The notes under the pieces are model-generated. The model did no database searches. It was not told where the DNA came from and worked only from the letters and a program-made list of their open reading frames with translations. The translations under genes were made by a program, and so were the position numbers. This document shows, piece after piece, positions 37,901 to 47,383 of a stretch of DNA of 64,000 nucleotides (positions are counted from its first letter, which is position 1; each line of letters starts with the position of its first letter). The stretch is from an uncultured Spirochaetota bacterium (lineage in GTDB: Bacteria; Spirochaetota; Spirochaetia; Treponematales; Treponemataceae): NCBI GenBank assembly GCA_944389415.1, contig CALXMF010000002.1, positions 62,001 to 126,000 of the forward strand. Reading direction: 5' to 3'.

Positions 37901-37929
37901 TTGCATATCACGGACATTTACAGCATTAT
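37901..37929 (+). promoter_or_regulatory. Promoter abutting the 37936 gene
   Basis: TTGCAT (37901-37906), 17 bp, CATTAT (37924-37929), 6 nt to ATG. Confidence 0.55.
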
Positions 37930-37935
37930 ATATAT

Positions 37936-38874
37936 ATGAAGTTAAGTATCCGACTGGCGGGGATATTCTATACCTGCATACTGCTACTTCTATCCATCCG
38001 TATAGCAGCAGCACAGGAAAACCCTCCTCTGCTTAAAAATATACACACAGAAGCTATTTCAGAAACAGAAATAGCAATCACCTGGACAATGCCATCCCCG
38101 CTGCCTTCCGGCAATAACGCGGTAAAACAAATCTGGTTATACCGGGATACACAACCAATCGCACTGCGGAGCCGAATTGAAGCTTTAGTACCAATTGCTA
38201 AATTGGCAGCGGATACTACATCATATACCGATGTGATATCAGACTACCGAGAATATTACTACGCGATCACAGCAGTTACGGCTGATGATTTTCAATACAA
38301 TCTAATACTTCCGGCAATTAATGCAACAGCATCCGGCGTCAGAGTACTTCGCAGGATCGCGACAGACACAACAGCACCGGATAAAATAGAACTGCCAGTA
38401 ATTGATGGTATCCGAGGAACACCTCTACCATACCTTGATTTATTGCCCGCACAAGAACGAATGCCATCTCAATTCAGCAATGAAATACTTGCCGCAGCAG
38501 AAAGTCTCTCAGAAACAGATTATAAAAAACCCAAAAAGATAATGAAAACATATATCTTTTCTGAAGAACAGACAGAAGGCGCTTCGGGAGATGATTATCT
38601 TCTGCGCAAAATCATGGAAGAAACATTTTTAAGAGGTGATTATGAAGCGGCCGTCAGTAAATTTACAGAATTTCTCAATTTGAATCGTTCTAAAAATACA
38701 ACAGCACGGGCCTGCTTTTATATTGCAGAAAGCCTGTATTTTATGAAAGATTACCGAAATGCACTTACTTACTTTCTTCAGATAGAAGATATTTTTCCGG
38801 ATATTGTTTCCAAATGGATATATTCCTCACTCTCTTTGTACACACTTCCACCGGAGCAGAAAGAAACACCATGA
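37936..38874 (+). CDS. Secreted protein with fibronectin-like N-terminus and TPR-like C-terminus
   Basis: 312 aa. A signal peptide ends near AAAQEN (residue 28-30). The following 90 residues (HTEAISETEIAITWTMPSPL...TDTTSYTDVISDYREYYYAI) look like a fibronectin type III domain. The last 80 residues (RGDYEAAVSKFTEFLNLNRSKNTTARACFYIAESLYFMKDYRNALTYFLQIE) form two TPR-like helical hairpins. Its role is unknown, probably envelope-located. It overlaps the PHP phosphatase by 4 nt (ATGA), which suggests co-translation. Confidence 0.6.
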   Translation: MKLSIRLAGIFYTCILLLLSIRIAAAQENPPLLKNIHTEAISETEIAITWTMPSPLPSGNNAVKQIWLYRDTQPIALRSRIEALVPIAKLAADTTSYTDVISDYREYYYAITAVTADDFQYNLILPAINATASGVRVLRRIATDTTAPDKIELPVIDGIRGTPLPYLDLLPAQERMPSQFSNEILAAAESLSETDYKKPKKIMKTYIFSEEQTEGASGDDYLLRKIMEETFLRGDYEAAVSKFTEFLNLNRSKNTTARACFYIAESLYFMKDYRNALTYFLQIEDIFPDIVSKWIYSSLSLYTLPPEQKETP

Positions 38875-39656
38875 CTAATTATCATACACATACAGAACTT
38901 TGTCATCATGCAGATGGTATGCCTGTTGACTACCTGAAGTATTCGATGCAGGATGGATGTACTGAATTGGGGTTCTCAGATCATTGTCCCTATCCATATG
39001 ATGAGCGTGATACTTGGCCTAATGTACGTATGCAGCCGGAACAGGCGCCTAGCTATATTGCTGCGATACATAAGGCAGCTCAGGATGTCTCATTTCCGGT
39101 ATATACTGGCTTTGAATGTGAATACGCTCCCTGTTATGAAGCATGGTATCGGGATATGCTGCTTGGGGAATGGAAAGCAGATTATCTGGTACTTGGTCAG
39201 CATTGGCTTCCTGAAGGCAAAAATATGATTTATGCGCCGACACTTTCGAGTATGGCGGATATACGTTCGTATATAAAGCTCACCATCCAAGCAATGGAAA
39301 CAGGATTATTTGCATTTCTTGCACATCCAGATATTCTGATGGCAGATGGACGCAGCTGGAATATAGAGTTGGAGGCGATGTTTTCAGATTTAATAGATGC
39401 TGCCATAAGCTGCCGTATGCCGCTTGAAATAAATGGCTACGGACTAGTAAAAAAAGCAGTCGGGCGTTCTATAAATAAGAGACAGCCATACCCGGTTGAT
39501 CCTTTCTGGGAACTGGCGGCAAAAAAACACGCTACTGTGATCTGCAATTCAGATGCGCATCAGAGCAAAGATGTAATTGTCAATGCGCAAAAGGCGCGGG
39601 AATATGCAAAGCGCTTTGGCATTATACCGCTGGAATCATTGCAGCTTACAAAATAA
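38871..39656 (+). CDS. PHP-domain histidinol-phosphatase family protein
   Basis: 261 aa from ATG 38871. HTHTELCHHADG supplies the first metal-binding His residues, GFSDHCPY the next, and the family-typical Glu, His and C-terminal Asp/His (CNSDAHQ) follow. HisK enzymes dephosphorylate histidinol phosphate, but many PHP proteins act on other phosphates. No his genes are nearby. Convergent with the DUF1622 gene (21-nt overlap of 3' ends). Confidence 0.85.
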   Translation: MTNYHTHTELCHHADGMPVDYLKYSMQDGCTELGFSDHCPYPYDERDTWPNVRMQPEQAPSYIAAIHKAAQDVSFPVYTGFECEYAPCYEAWYRDMLLGEWKADYLVLGQHWLPEGKNMIYAPTLSSMADIRSYIKLTIQAMETGLFAFLAHPDILMADGRSWNIELEAMFSDLIDAAISCRMPLEINGYGLVKKAVGRSINKRQPYPVDPFWELAAKKHATVICNSDAHQSKDVIVNAQKAREYAKRFGIIPLESLQLTK

Positions 39657-40004
39657 CTCGGGATGCTCGTGCCGCTCATGATCGATTTCGAGGATTTCTT
39701 TATTCAAGAAGAATGAAAGTACAGTCCTCAATACAACAATCCCGGCAAGAACAATCAGTTCTTTATAGCCTGGCTCAAGAATAGTTTTTATGATATCAGC
39801 GGCAATCAGCAGTTCAAGTCCAAGCAATAGATATGCCCCCAGATCTGCACGTAATACTCGCAAAAGCTGGATATTAAAACGGCCGTGCAAACGTTGCAGC
39901 TCAAGACGAATAAATTCTACAGCGGCAATAAGTGTACCATACACTACAACAGCAAGACTTATAATACTAATAAAAGCCGCTATTTGTTCAAGAACAAAAT
40001 ACAT
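39636..40004 (-). CDS. DUF1622 small membrane protein
   Basis: 122 aa. Two or three hydrophobic helices (FISIISLAVVVYGTLIAAVEF, LGAYLLLGLELLIAADIIK, ELIVLAGIVVLRTVLSFFL). The LGxYLLLGLE...IAADII pattern is characteristic of DUF1622. Its start overlaps the thioesterase stop (TAATG), so the two are coupled. The function is unknown. Confidence 0.82.
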   Translation of the reverse strand: MYFVLEQIAAFISIISLAVVVYGTLIAAVEFIRLELQRLHGRFNIQLLRVLRADLGAYLLLGLELLIAADIIKTILEPGYKELIVLAGIVVLRTVLSFFLNKEILEIDHERHEHPELFCKLQ

Positions 40005-40417
40005 TATGCATTTCCACTTTTTTCAGGAATAAGCCCTGGCACCATAAATTCAGCAGGTATACAACATGGACGACCCTCATGAGTCACAGATGCCCATGTA
40101 ACCTCCGCATCAGCACATATGGAACCATTTTCCTTGTATATTTTCTGATGAAACGTTCCGGTAACTTTCTTCAATTTTATTGGTTCGGTCTCAATAAAAA
40201 GCTTATCATCAAGAAAAGCAGAACCTTTATAGTGAATATCAACATGCGTTACATACAGATAATAACCGCTGGATATCAGTTTTTTATAATCAAAACCAGC
40301 CGCATGTAGAAATTCCATACGCCCGTATTCAAGATAATTTAAATATACCGCATTATTTACATGACCGTATGAATCACATTCATAAGTACGGACAATATGT
40401 TCAGCTGTCTGTTTCAT
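40004..40417 (-). CDS. Hotdog-fold acyl-CoA thioesterase family protein
   Basis: 137 aa from ATG 40417, the start that follows a TATAAT box. RTYECDSYGHVNNAVYLNYLEYGRMEFL is the 4HBT signature (Asp-His-Asn region). Soluble; it hydrolyses acyl-CoA or a related thioester of unknown identity. The GTG at 40441 would place the -10 box inside the gene and is rejected. Confidence 0.82.
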   Translation of the reverse strand: MKQTAEHIVRTYECDSYGHVNNAVYLNYLEYGRMEFLHAAGFDYKKLISSGYYLYVTHVDIHYKGSAFLDDKLFIETEPIKLKKVTGTFHQKIYKENGSICADAEVTWASVTHEGRPCCIPAEFMVPGLIPEKSGNA

Positions 40418-40426
40418 AATGCGCAT

Positions 40427-40477
40427 ATTATAGCTTTTCACCCCTTTCTTGACTAGAGCAGCTGATTACTATACAAA
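40427..40477. promoter_or_regulatory. Divergent overlapping promoters
   Basis: Plus strand: TTGACT (40449-40454), 17 bp, TACAAA (40472-40477), 7 nt to ATG 40485. Minus strand: TAGTCA (40455-40450), 17 bp, TATAAT (40432-40427), 9 nt to ATG 40417. The two -35 elements are the same bases read in both directions, so RNA polymerase must choose between them. Confidence 0.55.
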
Positions 40478-40484
40478 TATAGAT

Positions 40485-41270
40485 ATGATAGGCTTTTTTC
40501 TTAAAAAAAATTTTTATGATGGGTGGGACAATCTGTTTCTGCTGGCAGGAATAAATATTATTATTGTTTTTCTTTTTATTGGTATTTTCTATGCTGCAAG
40601 TCTGATGATTGCACAGGCATGGCTGTTTACAGCCATACTCCTGATATCTTGTCCATTGTTATTTATTTTAATTTTCGCTTTTGGCAAATGTGCTGTTTTA
40701 ATTGCAAATTATAAATCAGTAACTTTTAAAGAATATTTTTCCTATACTAAGGATGTCTGGCGGGATGCATTGTTATTTGGGGTCATCTGCGACATGCTTG
40801 TACTGTTTGCCTCAATAAGCATTCCATTTTATATACAAATGGGTACTATTATTGGAACTTTTCTATCAGCCCTTTCATTCTGGATCTTATTCATCGCGTT
40901 TCTATCGTTTCAGTGGTTCATTCCGCTGCGATATCTGTTGCCAGATGACTCCTTCATAAAAACCTTAAAAAAATGTTTCATAGTATTTTTTGATAATACC
41001 GGCTTCTCTATTTTTATGTTCTTCTATACATCTGTGTTGTGGATATTATCTCTCGCAGTATTTTTCATTGTGCCATCTGTCTGCGGTGCAGTGCTTGCGC
41101 ACACAAATGCATTGAGATTAAGATTATATAAATATGACTGGATGGAGAAACATCCAGAGCTTACGCCTAAACAAGCACGCGCACAGATTCCATGGGAAGA
41201 ATTGATCGCCAATGACAGAGAAACAGTTGGACCACGAACTTTAAAGAATCTTATTTTTCCTTGGAAGTAG
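40485..41270 (+). CDS. Integral membrane protein of unknown function
   Basis: 261 aa from ATG 40485, with about six hydrophobic helices (for example LFLLAGINIIIVFLFIGIF, AWLFTAILLISCPLLFILIF, FFYTSVLWILSLAVFFIV). A soluble C-terminus (MEKHPELTPKQARAQIPWEELIAND) resembles the cytoplasmic tails of conserved treponemal membrane proteins. The in-frame TTG at 40449 is the -35 box and was not used as the start. Convergent with the RluA-like gene (20-nt overlap). Confidence 0.6.
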   Translation: MIGFFLKKNFYDGWDNLFLLAGINIIIVFLFIGIFYAASLMIAQAWLFTAILLISCPLLFILIFAFGKCAVLIANYKSVTFKEYFSYTKDVWRDALLFGVICDMLVLFASISIPFYIQMGTIIGTFLSALSFWILFIAFLSFQWFIPLRYLLPDDSFIKTLKKCFIVFFDNTGFSIFMFFYTSVLWILSLAVFFIVPSVCGAVLAHTNALRLRLYKYDWMEKHPELTPKQARAQIPWEELIANDRETVGPRTLKNLIFPWK

Positions 41271-41994
41271 AGGCATACAATGCCCACTGCGGAGGCTCTG
41301 GCACATCAAAAGACAATTTTTCTCCGGTAAACGGATGAGTAAATACCAGAGACCTTGCATGCAGACATAATCTGTTATCAGGATTAGTACGAGCTCGATA
41401 AGAAACATCACCGGCAACAGGTAATCCATACGATGCAAGATGAGCCCGTATTTGGTTTTTTCTGCCTGTTTCAAGTTCGCACTCTATCAACGCGTAACCA
41501 GCATTACGCGACAAAACTCGATATCGTGTTATAGCTGTAAGTGGTGTTTCTCTGCCTGTATACTTACTTTTATCAACAGCATATGACTGATGATAGGCGT
41601 TAAAAAGTAATGGTCTATCAATAATACCGTCGTCCGGAAGCGGAAAACCATCATCAGTTTGAATTTCGCAAAGAGCACGGTATCGGCGTTCCGTGACCAA
41701 TGTTCCCCAATTATCCATCAGCCGTTTTTTCGACTGAGCAGAAAGCGCCAATATCAGAACCCCAGAAGTATCTCGATCAAGGCGATGCACCACAGCAGGA
41801 TGTATTTTCTTTGATACCAATCCCCGTTTTCTGCGCATATCATACAAAATGTCAAGTACAGTTCGTGCTGTACTGCCTGGATATGAAACTGTTAATAAAC
41901 CTGACGGCTTACATACAACCGTCAGGTATGCATCTTCATACAGAATATCCAGAAAACGGCTGCCCGTTTTATTTCTGTGCGACATTACGCCCAT
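41251..41994 (-). CDS. RluA-family pseudouridine synthase
   Basis: 247 aa. VVHRLDRDTSGVLILA contains the catalytic Asp and GRKNQIRAHLASYGLPVAGD the RluA motif near the C-terminus. No S4 domain precedes it, as in the YlyB/RluD-minimal type. It modifies rRNA or tRNA uridine; the target is unknown. It overlaps malQ by 26 nt, so the two are co-transcribed. The start could be the ATG at 41985 instead. Confidence 0.88.
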   Translation of the reverse strand: MGVMSHRNKTGSRFLDILYEDAYLTVVCKPSGLLTVSYPGSTARTVLDILYDMRRKRGLVSKKIHPAVVHRLDRDTSGVLILALSAQSKKRLMDNWGTLVTERRYRALCEIQTDDGFPLPDDGIIDRPLLFNAYHQSYAVDKSKYTGRETPLTAITRYRVLSRNAGYALIECELETGRKNQIRAHLASYGLPVAGDVSYRARTNPDNRLCLHARSLVFTHPFTGEKLSFDVPEPPQWALYASTSKEK

Positions 41995-43555
41995 ATAAAT
42001 CTGAAACGCGACGGAGCCAATCTATCTGCTCAGAACAATTGAGCATTTCAGGTATCATACGCCATACCCAGTTTTTGCCATCTGCTGTAGAAGGCGTATT
42101 TATCCGCCCCTCATCACCAACTCCGAACAAGTCCTGCAATGGAATAACAGCAAAATCAGCACATGATGCAATCGCCTCTTGGACAAGACGACGGCACAAT
42201 TCTGTTCTGGAAAACGAAGCTCCCGGACCACCAATATACTCACTGATCAATGTAATTTCTTCATCAGACGCGCTGTTCAGCCACCCCTGCATAGTCTGAT
42301 TATCATGTGTTCCTGTATATACTACACAGTTTTGTATATACATATGAGGAAGGAACGCATTTGTCATTCCATGCTGACCTGCCTCATTCATATCAAAAGC
42401 AAACTGAAGGATTTTCATACCCGGCAAATTAAAATCATCCCGAAGAGCACGAACTCCCTCTGTAATTAATCCCAAATCCTCTGCAATAATTGGAATATCA
42501 CCAAGTGCATCTCTGATCGCATAAAACAAATCATGTTTTGGTCCTGGTTCCCATTTACCATTTATTGCTGTCTCTTCTCCGGCAGGAACAGCCCAGTAAG
42601 CTTCAAACCCACGGAAATGATCAATACGAACATAATCAACAAGATGCAGCATATGACGAATACGGGCAATCCACCAGTCGTAGTGTTCCTTTTTCATCGC
42701 ATCCCAGTCATATAATGGGTTACCCCATAGCTGACCATTTGCACTGAAATAATCAGGCGGAACCCCTGCAACAACAAGAGGCTGTCCAGCATCATCAAGA
42801 AGGAACAGTTTTTGATTTGACCAGACATCAGAGGAGTCAGACGCAACAAAAATAGGGATATCGCCTATTATCGAAACACCATTATCGTTTGCATATTTTT
42901 TAAGCGCCATCCATTGCTGGAAAAAGAAAAATTGAATAACTTTATATACTTCTATTTCATCCTTGTGATTAGACTGCCACTTCATAAGTGAGTTTTTCTC
43001 ACAGGAAGCAAGATCTTTCGGCCAGTAATTATTCCATCTGGCACCGGTTACCCCTTCTTTCTGTGCCTGAACATCATAAAAATCTTTAATGCTCATAAAT
43101 AGAGCATAATCATTGAGCCAGAATGCGTTTTGTTCAGAAAACACTGCATATGCATCCTTATCCTTTTGCGCCGCATTCTTTGTAAATGAACCAGCAATAG
43201 AACGCAATAAAGGCATTTTCCACCAGACAACAGAACCAAAATCTACATTGCCATTATTACGAATATAATCAGGTGGAATGATATCAGCAGTCTGAGCCCA
43301 ACCGCTCTCAACAAGCATATCCAAATCGATCAGCAGCGGATTTCCTGCAAAAGTTGAAAAAGACGCATATGGAGAATCACCATATCCTGTCGGTCCGATC
43401 GGAAGAATTTGCCATAACGACTGTTTTGCAGCTTTTAATACATCAATAAAACGATATGCCTGCTTTCCTATAGTCCCTATACCCGGTGTGCCGGGAAGGC
43501 ATGTCGGATGCAGCAGCACCCCGCTGAGTCGGTGGTCTGCATTTTGAATTGCCAT
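41969..43555 (-). CDS. malQ: 4-alpha-glucanotransferase (amylomaltase)
   Basis: 528 aa. Transfers glucan chains between maltooligosaccharides. YVRIDHFRGFEAYWAVP carries the nucleophile Asp, PIIAEDLGLIT the acid/base Glu, and YTGTHDNQTMQGW the third catalytic Asp. The N-terminus begins GVLLHPTCLPGTPGIGTIG, typical of the family. AGGAG lies 10 nt before ATG 43555. Confidence 0.93.
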   Translation of the reverse strand: MAIQNADHRLSGVLLHPTCLPGTPGIGTIGKQAYRFIDVLKAAKQSLWQILPIGPTGYGDSPYASFSTFAGNPLLIDLDMLVESGWAQTADIIPPDYIRNNGNVDFGSVVWWKMPLLRSIAGSFTKNAAQKDKDAYAVFSEQNAFWLNDYALFMSIKDFYDVQAQKEGVTGARWNNYWPKDLASCEKNSLMKWQSNHKDEIEVYKVIQFFFFQQWMALKKYANDNGVSIIGDIPIFVASDSSDVWSNQKLFLLDDAGQPLVVAGVPPDYFSANGQLWGNPLYDWDAMKKEHYDWWIARIRHMLHLVDYVRIDHFRGFEAYWAVPAGEETAINGKWEPGPKHDLFYAIRDALGDIPIIAEDLGLITEGVRALRDDFNLPGMKILQFAFDMNEAGQHGMTNAFLPHMYIQNCVVYTGTHDNQTMQGWLNSASDEEITLISEYIGGPGASFSRTELCRRLVQEAIASCADFAVIPLQDLFGVGDEGRINTPSTADGKNWVWRMIPEMLNCSEQIDWLRRVSDLYGRNVAQK

Positions 43556-43658
43556 GATAAAACACTCCTAGCTGTAAAATAGTTATACAAACTATAACAT
43601 ACCATAAAGGATTTCTCAAGTTTTCAGTTTTTTTGATAATAATTTTGTAATTTTAACA

Positions 43659-43690
43659 AAAAACCGGCAGGTATCTATCTGCCGGTTTTT
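43659..43690. terminator. Terminator of the fusA / RecA-like operon
   Basis: A 12-bp perfect stem (43659-43670 with 43679-43690), 8-nt loop, A/T-tracts on both sides, hence bidirectional. It separates the fusA operon (minus) from the malQ promoter region. Confidence 0.8.
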
Positions 43691-43717
43691 ATTTTCATCA
43701 TTATAGATGAGATCTGC

Positions 43718-44395
43718 CTATCTGTCTGTCATAAGCAATGTCTTAGAGTCCAAACGCAAAACTGCATCTGGTGACTTTTCATTGCGCAGTTTCAGGATTT
43801 GAACCTGTATTTGATCCGGCTTAGGATCAAGGTGCATAATACAATCAAACATCTCAAGCAGCTCAGCAGGTAATGTTTCGGACAATTTGTTACTTTCGCA
43901 GTTTTCACTAAACCAAACCTGAATACCAGATGTTTTGGCAAATTCAACAAAAGTTTTCAGATCAGCAGCCGCAACTTTTGAAAAATCCATGCCATCAACT
44001 GTCATAAACTGCGCTTTTATTCCACCCTCAGCAAGAGCACGCAGTGTAGTAACAATCTGATTAAGAGAAACTGTATCCTGATTAAAATTCAGAATAATCC
44101 GCTTTCGTACAAGTTCCTGTCTGATATCAGAAATGTTAGCGACGTTGCGTTTTTTTGCAATTTCGTCAAAAATATCCGTATACCATGTAATTACGTTCGC
44201 AGAATGTTGGTCAAAGGAAACATGCACAATCTGTTCATCTCTCAGAAGCGCATCAACACCAAACTGAACAAGAACAGATGTTTTTCCTAAACCTTTTTTT
44301 GCCGTAATCAAACCGATTTCTCCAGCCTTCATACCGCCTGTAAGATTATCAAACAGACGAATCGGACTTCGGTCAAAAAGTTCCTGTGCTACCAT
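43718..44395 (-). CDS. RecA/KaiC-like ATPase domain protein
   Basis: 225 aa from ATG 44395, with AAGGAG 6 nt upstream. Walker A is AKKGLGKTS (about residues 32-40) and Walker B is FMTVDGMDF, a RecA/KaiC-like single domain with no second motor or DNA-binding module seen. It follows fusA by 12 nt, so it is co-transcribed with the translation factor. The function is unknown; the pairing is worth testing. Confidence 0.7.
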   Translation of the reverse strand: MVAQELFDRSPIRLFDNLTGGMKAGEIGLITAKKGLGKTSVLVQFGVDALLRDEQIVHVSFDQHSANVITWYTDIFDEIAKKRNVANISDIRQELVRKRIILNFNQDTVSLNQIVTTLRALAEGGIKAQFMTVDGMDFSKVAAADLKTFVEFAKTSGIQVWFSENCESNKLSETLPAELLEMFDCIMHLDPKPDQIQVQILKLRNEKSPDAVLRLDSKTLLMTDR

Positions 44396-44407
44396 GTACA
44401 ACTCCTT

Positions 44408-46495
44408 TTATTTCTGCTCTTTCTTGCGTTTTTCCTCATATTCCTTTATGAGACCATCAGCGATACTATTGGGCACTTTACCATACTTGAGGAACTCCAT
44501 GGAGAATTCAGCCTTACCCTGTGTTAAAGACCGCAAAACAGTCGAGAAGCCGAACATTTCACTAAGCGGAACCTCAGCATCCACTCGGGAAAAATTATCA
44601 TCTTCTGTAGAAGCAACAATGATACCACGGCGCTGATTAATAACGGCAAAAATATTTCCCTGGAACTCAGTTGGACCTTCAATAGATACCTTCATAATGG
44701 GTTCCAGAATTACCGGCTTTGCTTTTGCATACGCTTCACGGAACGCACCGATCGCAGCCAATTGGAACGCGATATCAGAAGAGTCTACAGGATGTGATTG
44801 ACCATCATTAATAGTACATTTTACTCCAACAATGGGGAATCCAATCAAAGAACCCTTGGTCATTGCAGCCTTAAAGCCCTTATCACAGGAAGGTATATAC
44901 TCATTGGGAATTGCGCCACCTTTAATGGCATCCACAAATTCGTAATCTTTATCATCAATCGGTTCCATAAAACCAGCTACACGACCATACTGTCCGGAAC
45001 CCCCCGTCTGTTTCTTGTGAGTATAGTTAAAATCAGCATGCTGAGTAATAGATTCACGATACGCGACCTGAGGCGCTCCAGTTTCAACATCACATTTATA
45101 CTCACGGCGCATACGTTCTATATACACATCAAGATGGAGCTCTCCCATTCCTTTTATAATTGTCTGATTTGATTCAGGATCAACATACGTCTGGAATGTC
45201 GGATCTTCCTTTGTAAAACGGTTCAGCGCTTTTGCCATCTGATCCGCAGCTTTTTTATCCTTCGGAGTAATAGCCAGAGAGATAACAGGCTCAGGTACAT
45301 ACATGCTGCTCATGGCATAATTCAAACCGCCTCCGCAGAATGTATCCCCAGAAGCACAATCAATACCAAAGAGCGCAACAATATCTCCAGGCACACCTTC
45401 ACTGATATCTTCCATACTTGCTGAATTCATGCGAACAAGCCGCCCAATCTTAAACTTTTTGCGAGAGCGGGTATTATACAGTTCTTCACCTTTTTTCAAA
45501 CACCCCTGATATACACGCACATATGTCAACTGTCCATACTGACCATCTTCCAGCTTAAAGCCCAGCGCAACACAGGGACTCTTTTCATCACAGGAAAGTT
45601 CAACCTGTTCCTCGTTTTTATCAAGGTCAAGTGCGTAGTTCTTCACTTCAGAGGGATCAGGCAGATATTTTGTCACACCATCAAGCAACGGCTGAATACC
45701 TTTATTTTTATAAGCAGAACCAAGGAAAACAGGAACAAACTGTTCGGCAAGAGTTCCCTTACGGATTGCGGCAACAATCATTTCTTCTGTTGCATTTCCT
45801 TCGAGCACCGCTTCCATTAATTCATCAGAGAACATTGAAGCCGCCTCAAGCAGCTCATCTCGGTATTTTTCCGCATCAGCCTGCAAATGAGAAGGAATTT
45901 CAGCATAACGCAGCTCTGTTCCGCTGTCACCTTCAAAATAAATCGCTTTCATGGTTATCAAATCAACGACACCTTCCAGCTTATCTTCAAGGCCAATAGG
46001 AATCTGCATCATGTAAGCATTAAGTCCAAGCTTTTCTCTAAGCTGATTACGGACTTTAAAAGGGTTTGCTCCAGTACGGTCGCATTTATTAACAAAAGCA
46101 ATACGCGGAACATGATATCGCTTCAGCTGGCGGTCTACCGTAATAGACTGTGACTGAACCCCGCCGACAGAACAGAGTACAAGAATGGCACCGTCAAGAA
46201 CACGCAGAGAACGCTCAACTTCCACAGTAAAATCGACGTGGCCGGGTGTATCAATAACATTGATTGTGTAATCTTTCCACTGAACCTGTGTTGATGCAGA
46301 CTGGATGGTAATACCGCGTTCACGCTCCAGTTCCATGTTGTCCATGACAGCACCGACACCATCTTTACCACGAACTTCATGAATTGCGTGAATTTTATCG
46401 CAGTAAAACAGAATACGTTCTGAAAGAGTTGTTTTACCGGAGTCAATGTGGGCGCTGATACCGATATTCCTCATTTTGGAAATATCAAAGCTCAT
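44408..46495 (-). CDS. fusA: Elongation factor G, spirochaetal/mitochondrial EF-G1 type
   Basis: 695 aa from ATG 46495 (GAGAGGT 10 nt upstream; the earlier ATG has no ribosome site). Catalyses ribosomal translocation. G1 AHIDSGKTT, switch [11 protein letters not shown]3 DTPGHVDF with the catalytic His, G4 VNKCD and domain [15 protein letters not shown] are all canonical. The Ser in HIDSGKTT is shared with mitochondrial EF-G1. Unlike the paralogue at 8702, all GTPase residues are intact. Confidence 0.95.
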   Translation of the reverse strand: MSFDISKMRNIGISAHIDSGKTTLSERILFYCDKIHAIHEVRGKDGVGAVMDNMELERERGITIQSASTQVQWKDYTINVIDTPGHVDFTVEVERSLRVLDGAILVLCSVGGVQSQSITVDRQLKRYHVPRIAFVNKCDRTGANPFKVRNQLREKLGLNAYMMQIPIGLEDKLEGVVDLITMKAIYFEGDSGTELRYAEIPSHLQADAEKYRDELLEAASMFSDELMEAVLEGNATEEMIVAAIRKGTLAEQFVPVFLGSAYKNKGIQPLLDGVTKYLPDPSEVKNYALDLDKNEEQVELSCDEKSPCVALGFKLEDGQYGQLTYVRVYQGCLKKGEELYNTRSRKKFKIGRLVRMNSASMEDISEGVPGDIVALFGIDCASGDTFCGGGLNYAMSSMYVPEPVISLAITPKDKKAADQMAKALNRFTKEDPTFQTYVDPESNQTIIKGMGELHLDVYIERMRREYKCDVETGAPQVAYRESITQHADFNYTHKKQTGGSGQYGRVAGFMEPIDDKDYEFVDAIKGGAIPNEYIPSCDKGFKAAMTKGSLIGFPIVGVKCTINDGQSHPVDSSDIAFQLAAIGAFREAYAKAKPVILEPIMKVSIEGPTEFQGNIFAVINQRRGIIVASTEDDNFSRVDAEVPLSEMFGFSTVLRSLTQGKAEFSMEFLKYGKVPNSIADGLIKEYEEKRKKEQK

Positions 46496-46682
46496 ATTGT
46501 ATCTACCTCTCAAATATAAATTTGCAGTACCATTTGCAATACCTGCAAGTATCTACAGTATAACGCCATATAGTACACCATAAAGCAGATAAGTTTCAAG
46601 TCTATACTTTTTACTATGAGATTTTATCTATGCAATAAAATGGCATAAAACCATACTTACTAAACACATAAGACACATCCGA

Positions 46683-47363
46683 TTAACAACTATGCAGTCT
46701 CTCCGCAAGCAATGTCACACCTTCAATAAGAGCGATATGTTCCTGCGGAGCAATCCGTGCATATAGTGTCTCAGGAGAATCATCCGGCATAACCGGTACA
46801 GTTTTCTGCAATAAAATTTCTCCAGTATCACAGCCTTTATCAACAAGATGCACCGTGCAACCAGATTCCTTTTCCCCTGCTGCCAGGACGGCTTCATGGA
46901 CATGATGCCCCCACATTCCTTCTCCTCCAAATTTAGGCAGCAAAGATGGATGCAAATTTATAATACGTCCTGCATATACAGCCAAAACTTCTCCACTGAG
47001 AACAGTTAAAAAACCAGCCAGAACAAGCGCTTCGACCTGATACATACGAGCTTTTTCAAGAACAAGAGACGACACTGCTAACTGTTTTTCATCACGGGTT
47101 GCGGTACGTGCCTGAACAGAACCAAGTGCTGCATACGAACTAACCACTTCAGTCGGGATACCAGCAGAACGTGCACGATCCAAAGCGAAAGCAGCTTTCC
47201 GATCACTGAATACAGCGCAAATTGAATACGGACAGACTGCTCCACTTTCCGACAAAGATTGTTCTTCATCTATCAAAGCCTGCAAATTCGTTCCTCCGCC
47301 GGAAACGAGTACAGCAATACGAAGCGGAGTATGATTTTTTATACACGGCATTTCTGATAGCAT
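46683..47363 (-). CDS. purN: Phosphoribosylglycinamide formyltransferase
   Basis: 226 aa. Adds the formyl group to GAR in purine synthesis. Catalytic Asn and His are in IINLHPSLLP, and catalytic Asp in VDKGCDTGEIL. VLVSGGGTNLQALID is the N-terminal phosphate-binding loop. GGAG lies 6 nt before ATG 47363. It follows purM by 20 nt, a two-gene purine operon. Confidence 0.92.
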   Translation of the reverse strand: MLSEMPCIKNHTPLRIAVLVSGGGTNLQALIDEEQSLSESGAVCPYSICAVFSDRKAAFALDRARSAGIPTEVVSSYAALGSVQARTATRDEKQLAVSSLVLEKARMYQVEALVLAGFLTVLSGEVLAVYAGRIINLHPSLLPKFGGEGMWGHHVHEAVLAAGEKESGCTVHLVDKGCDTGEILLQKTVPVMPDDSPETLYARIAPQEHIALIEGVTLLAERLHSC

Positions 47364-47383
47364 ACAAACTCCATTCCAGCGAT

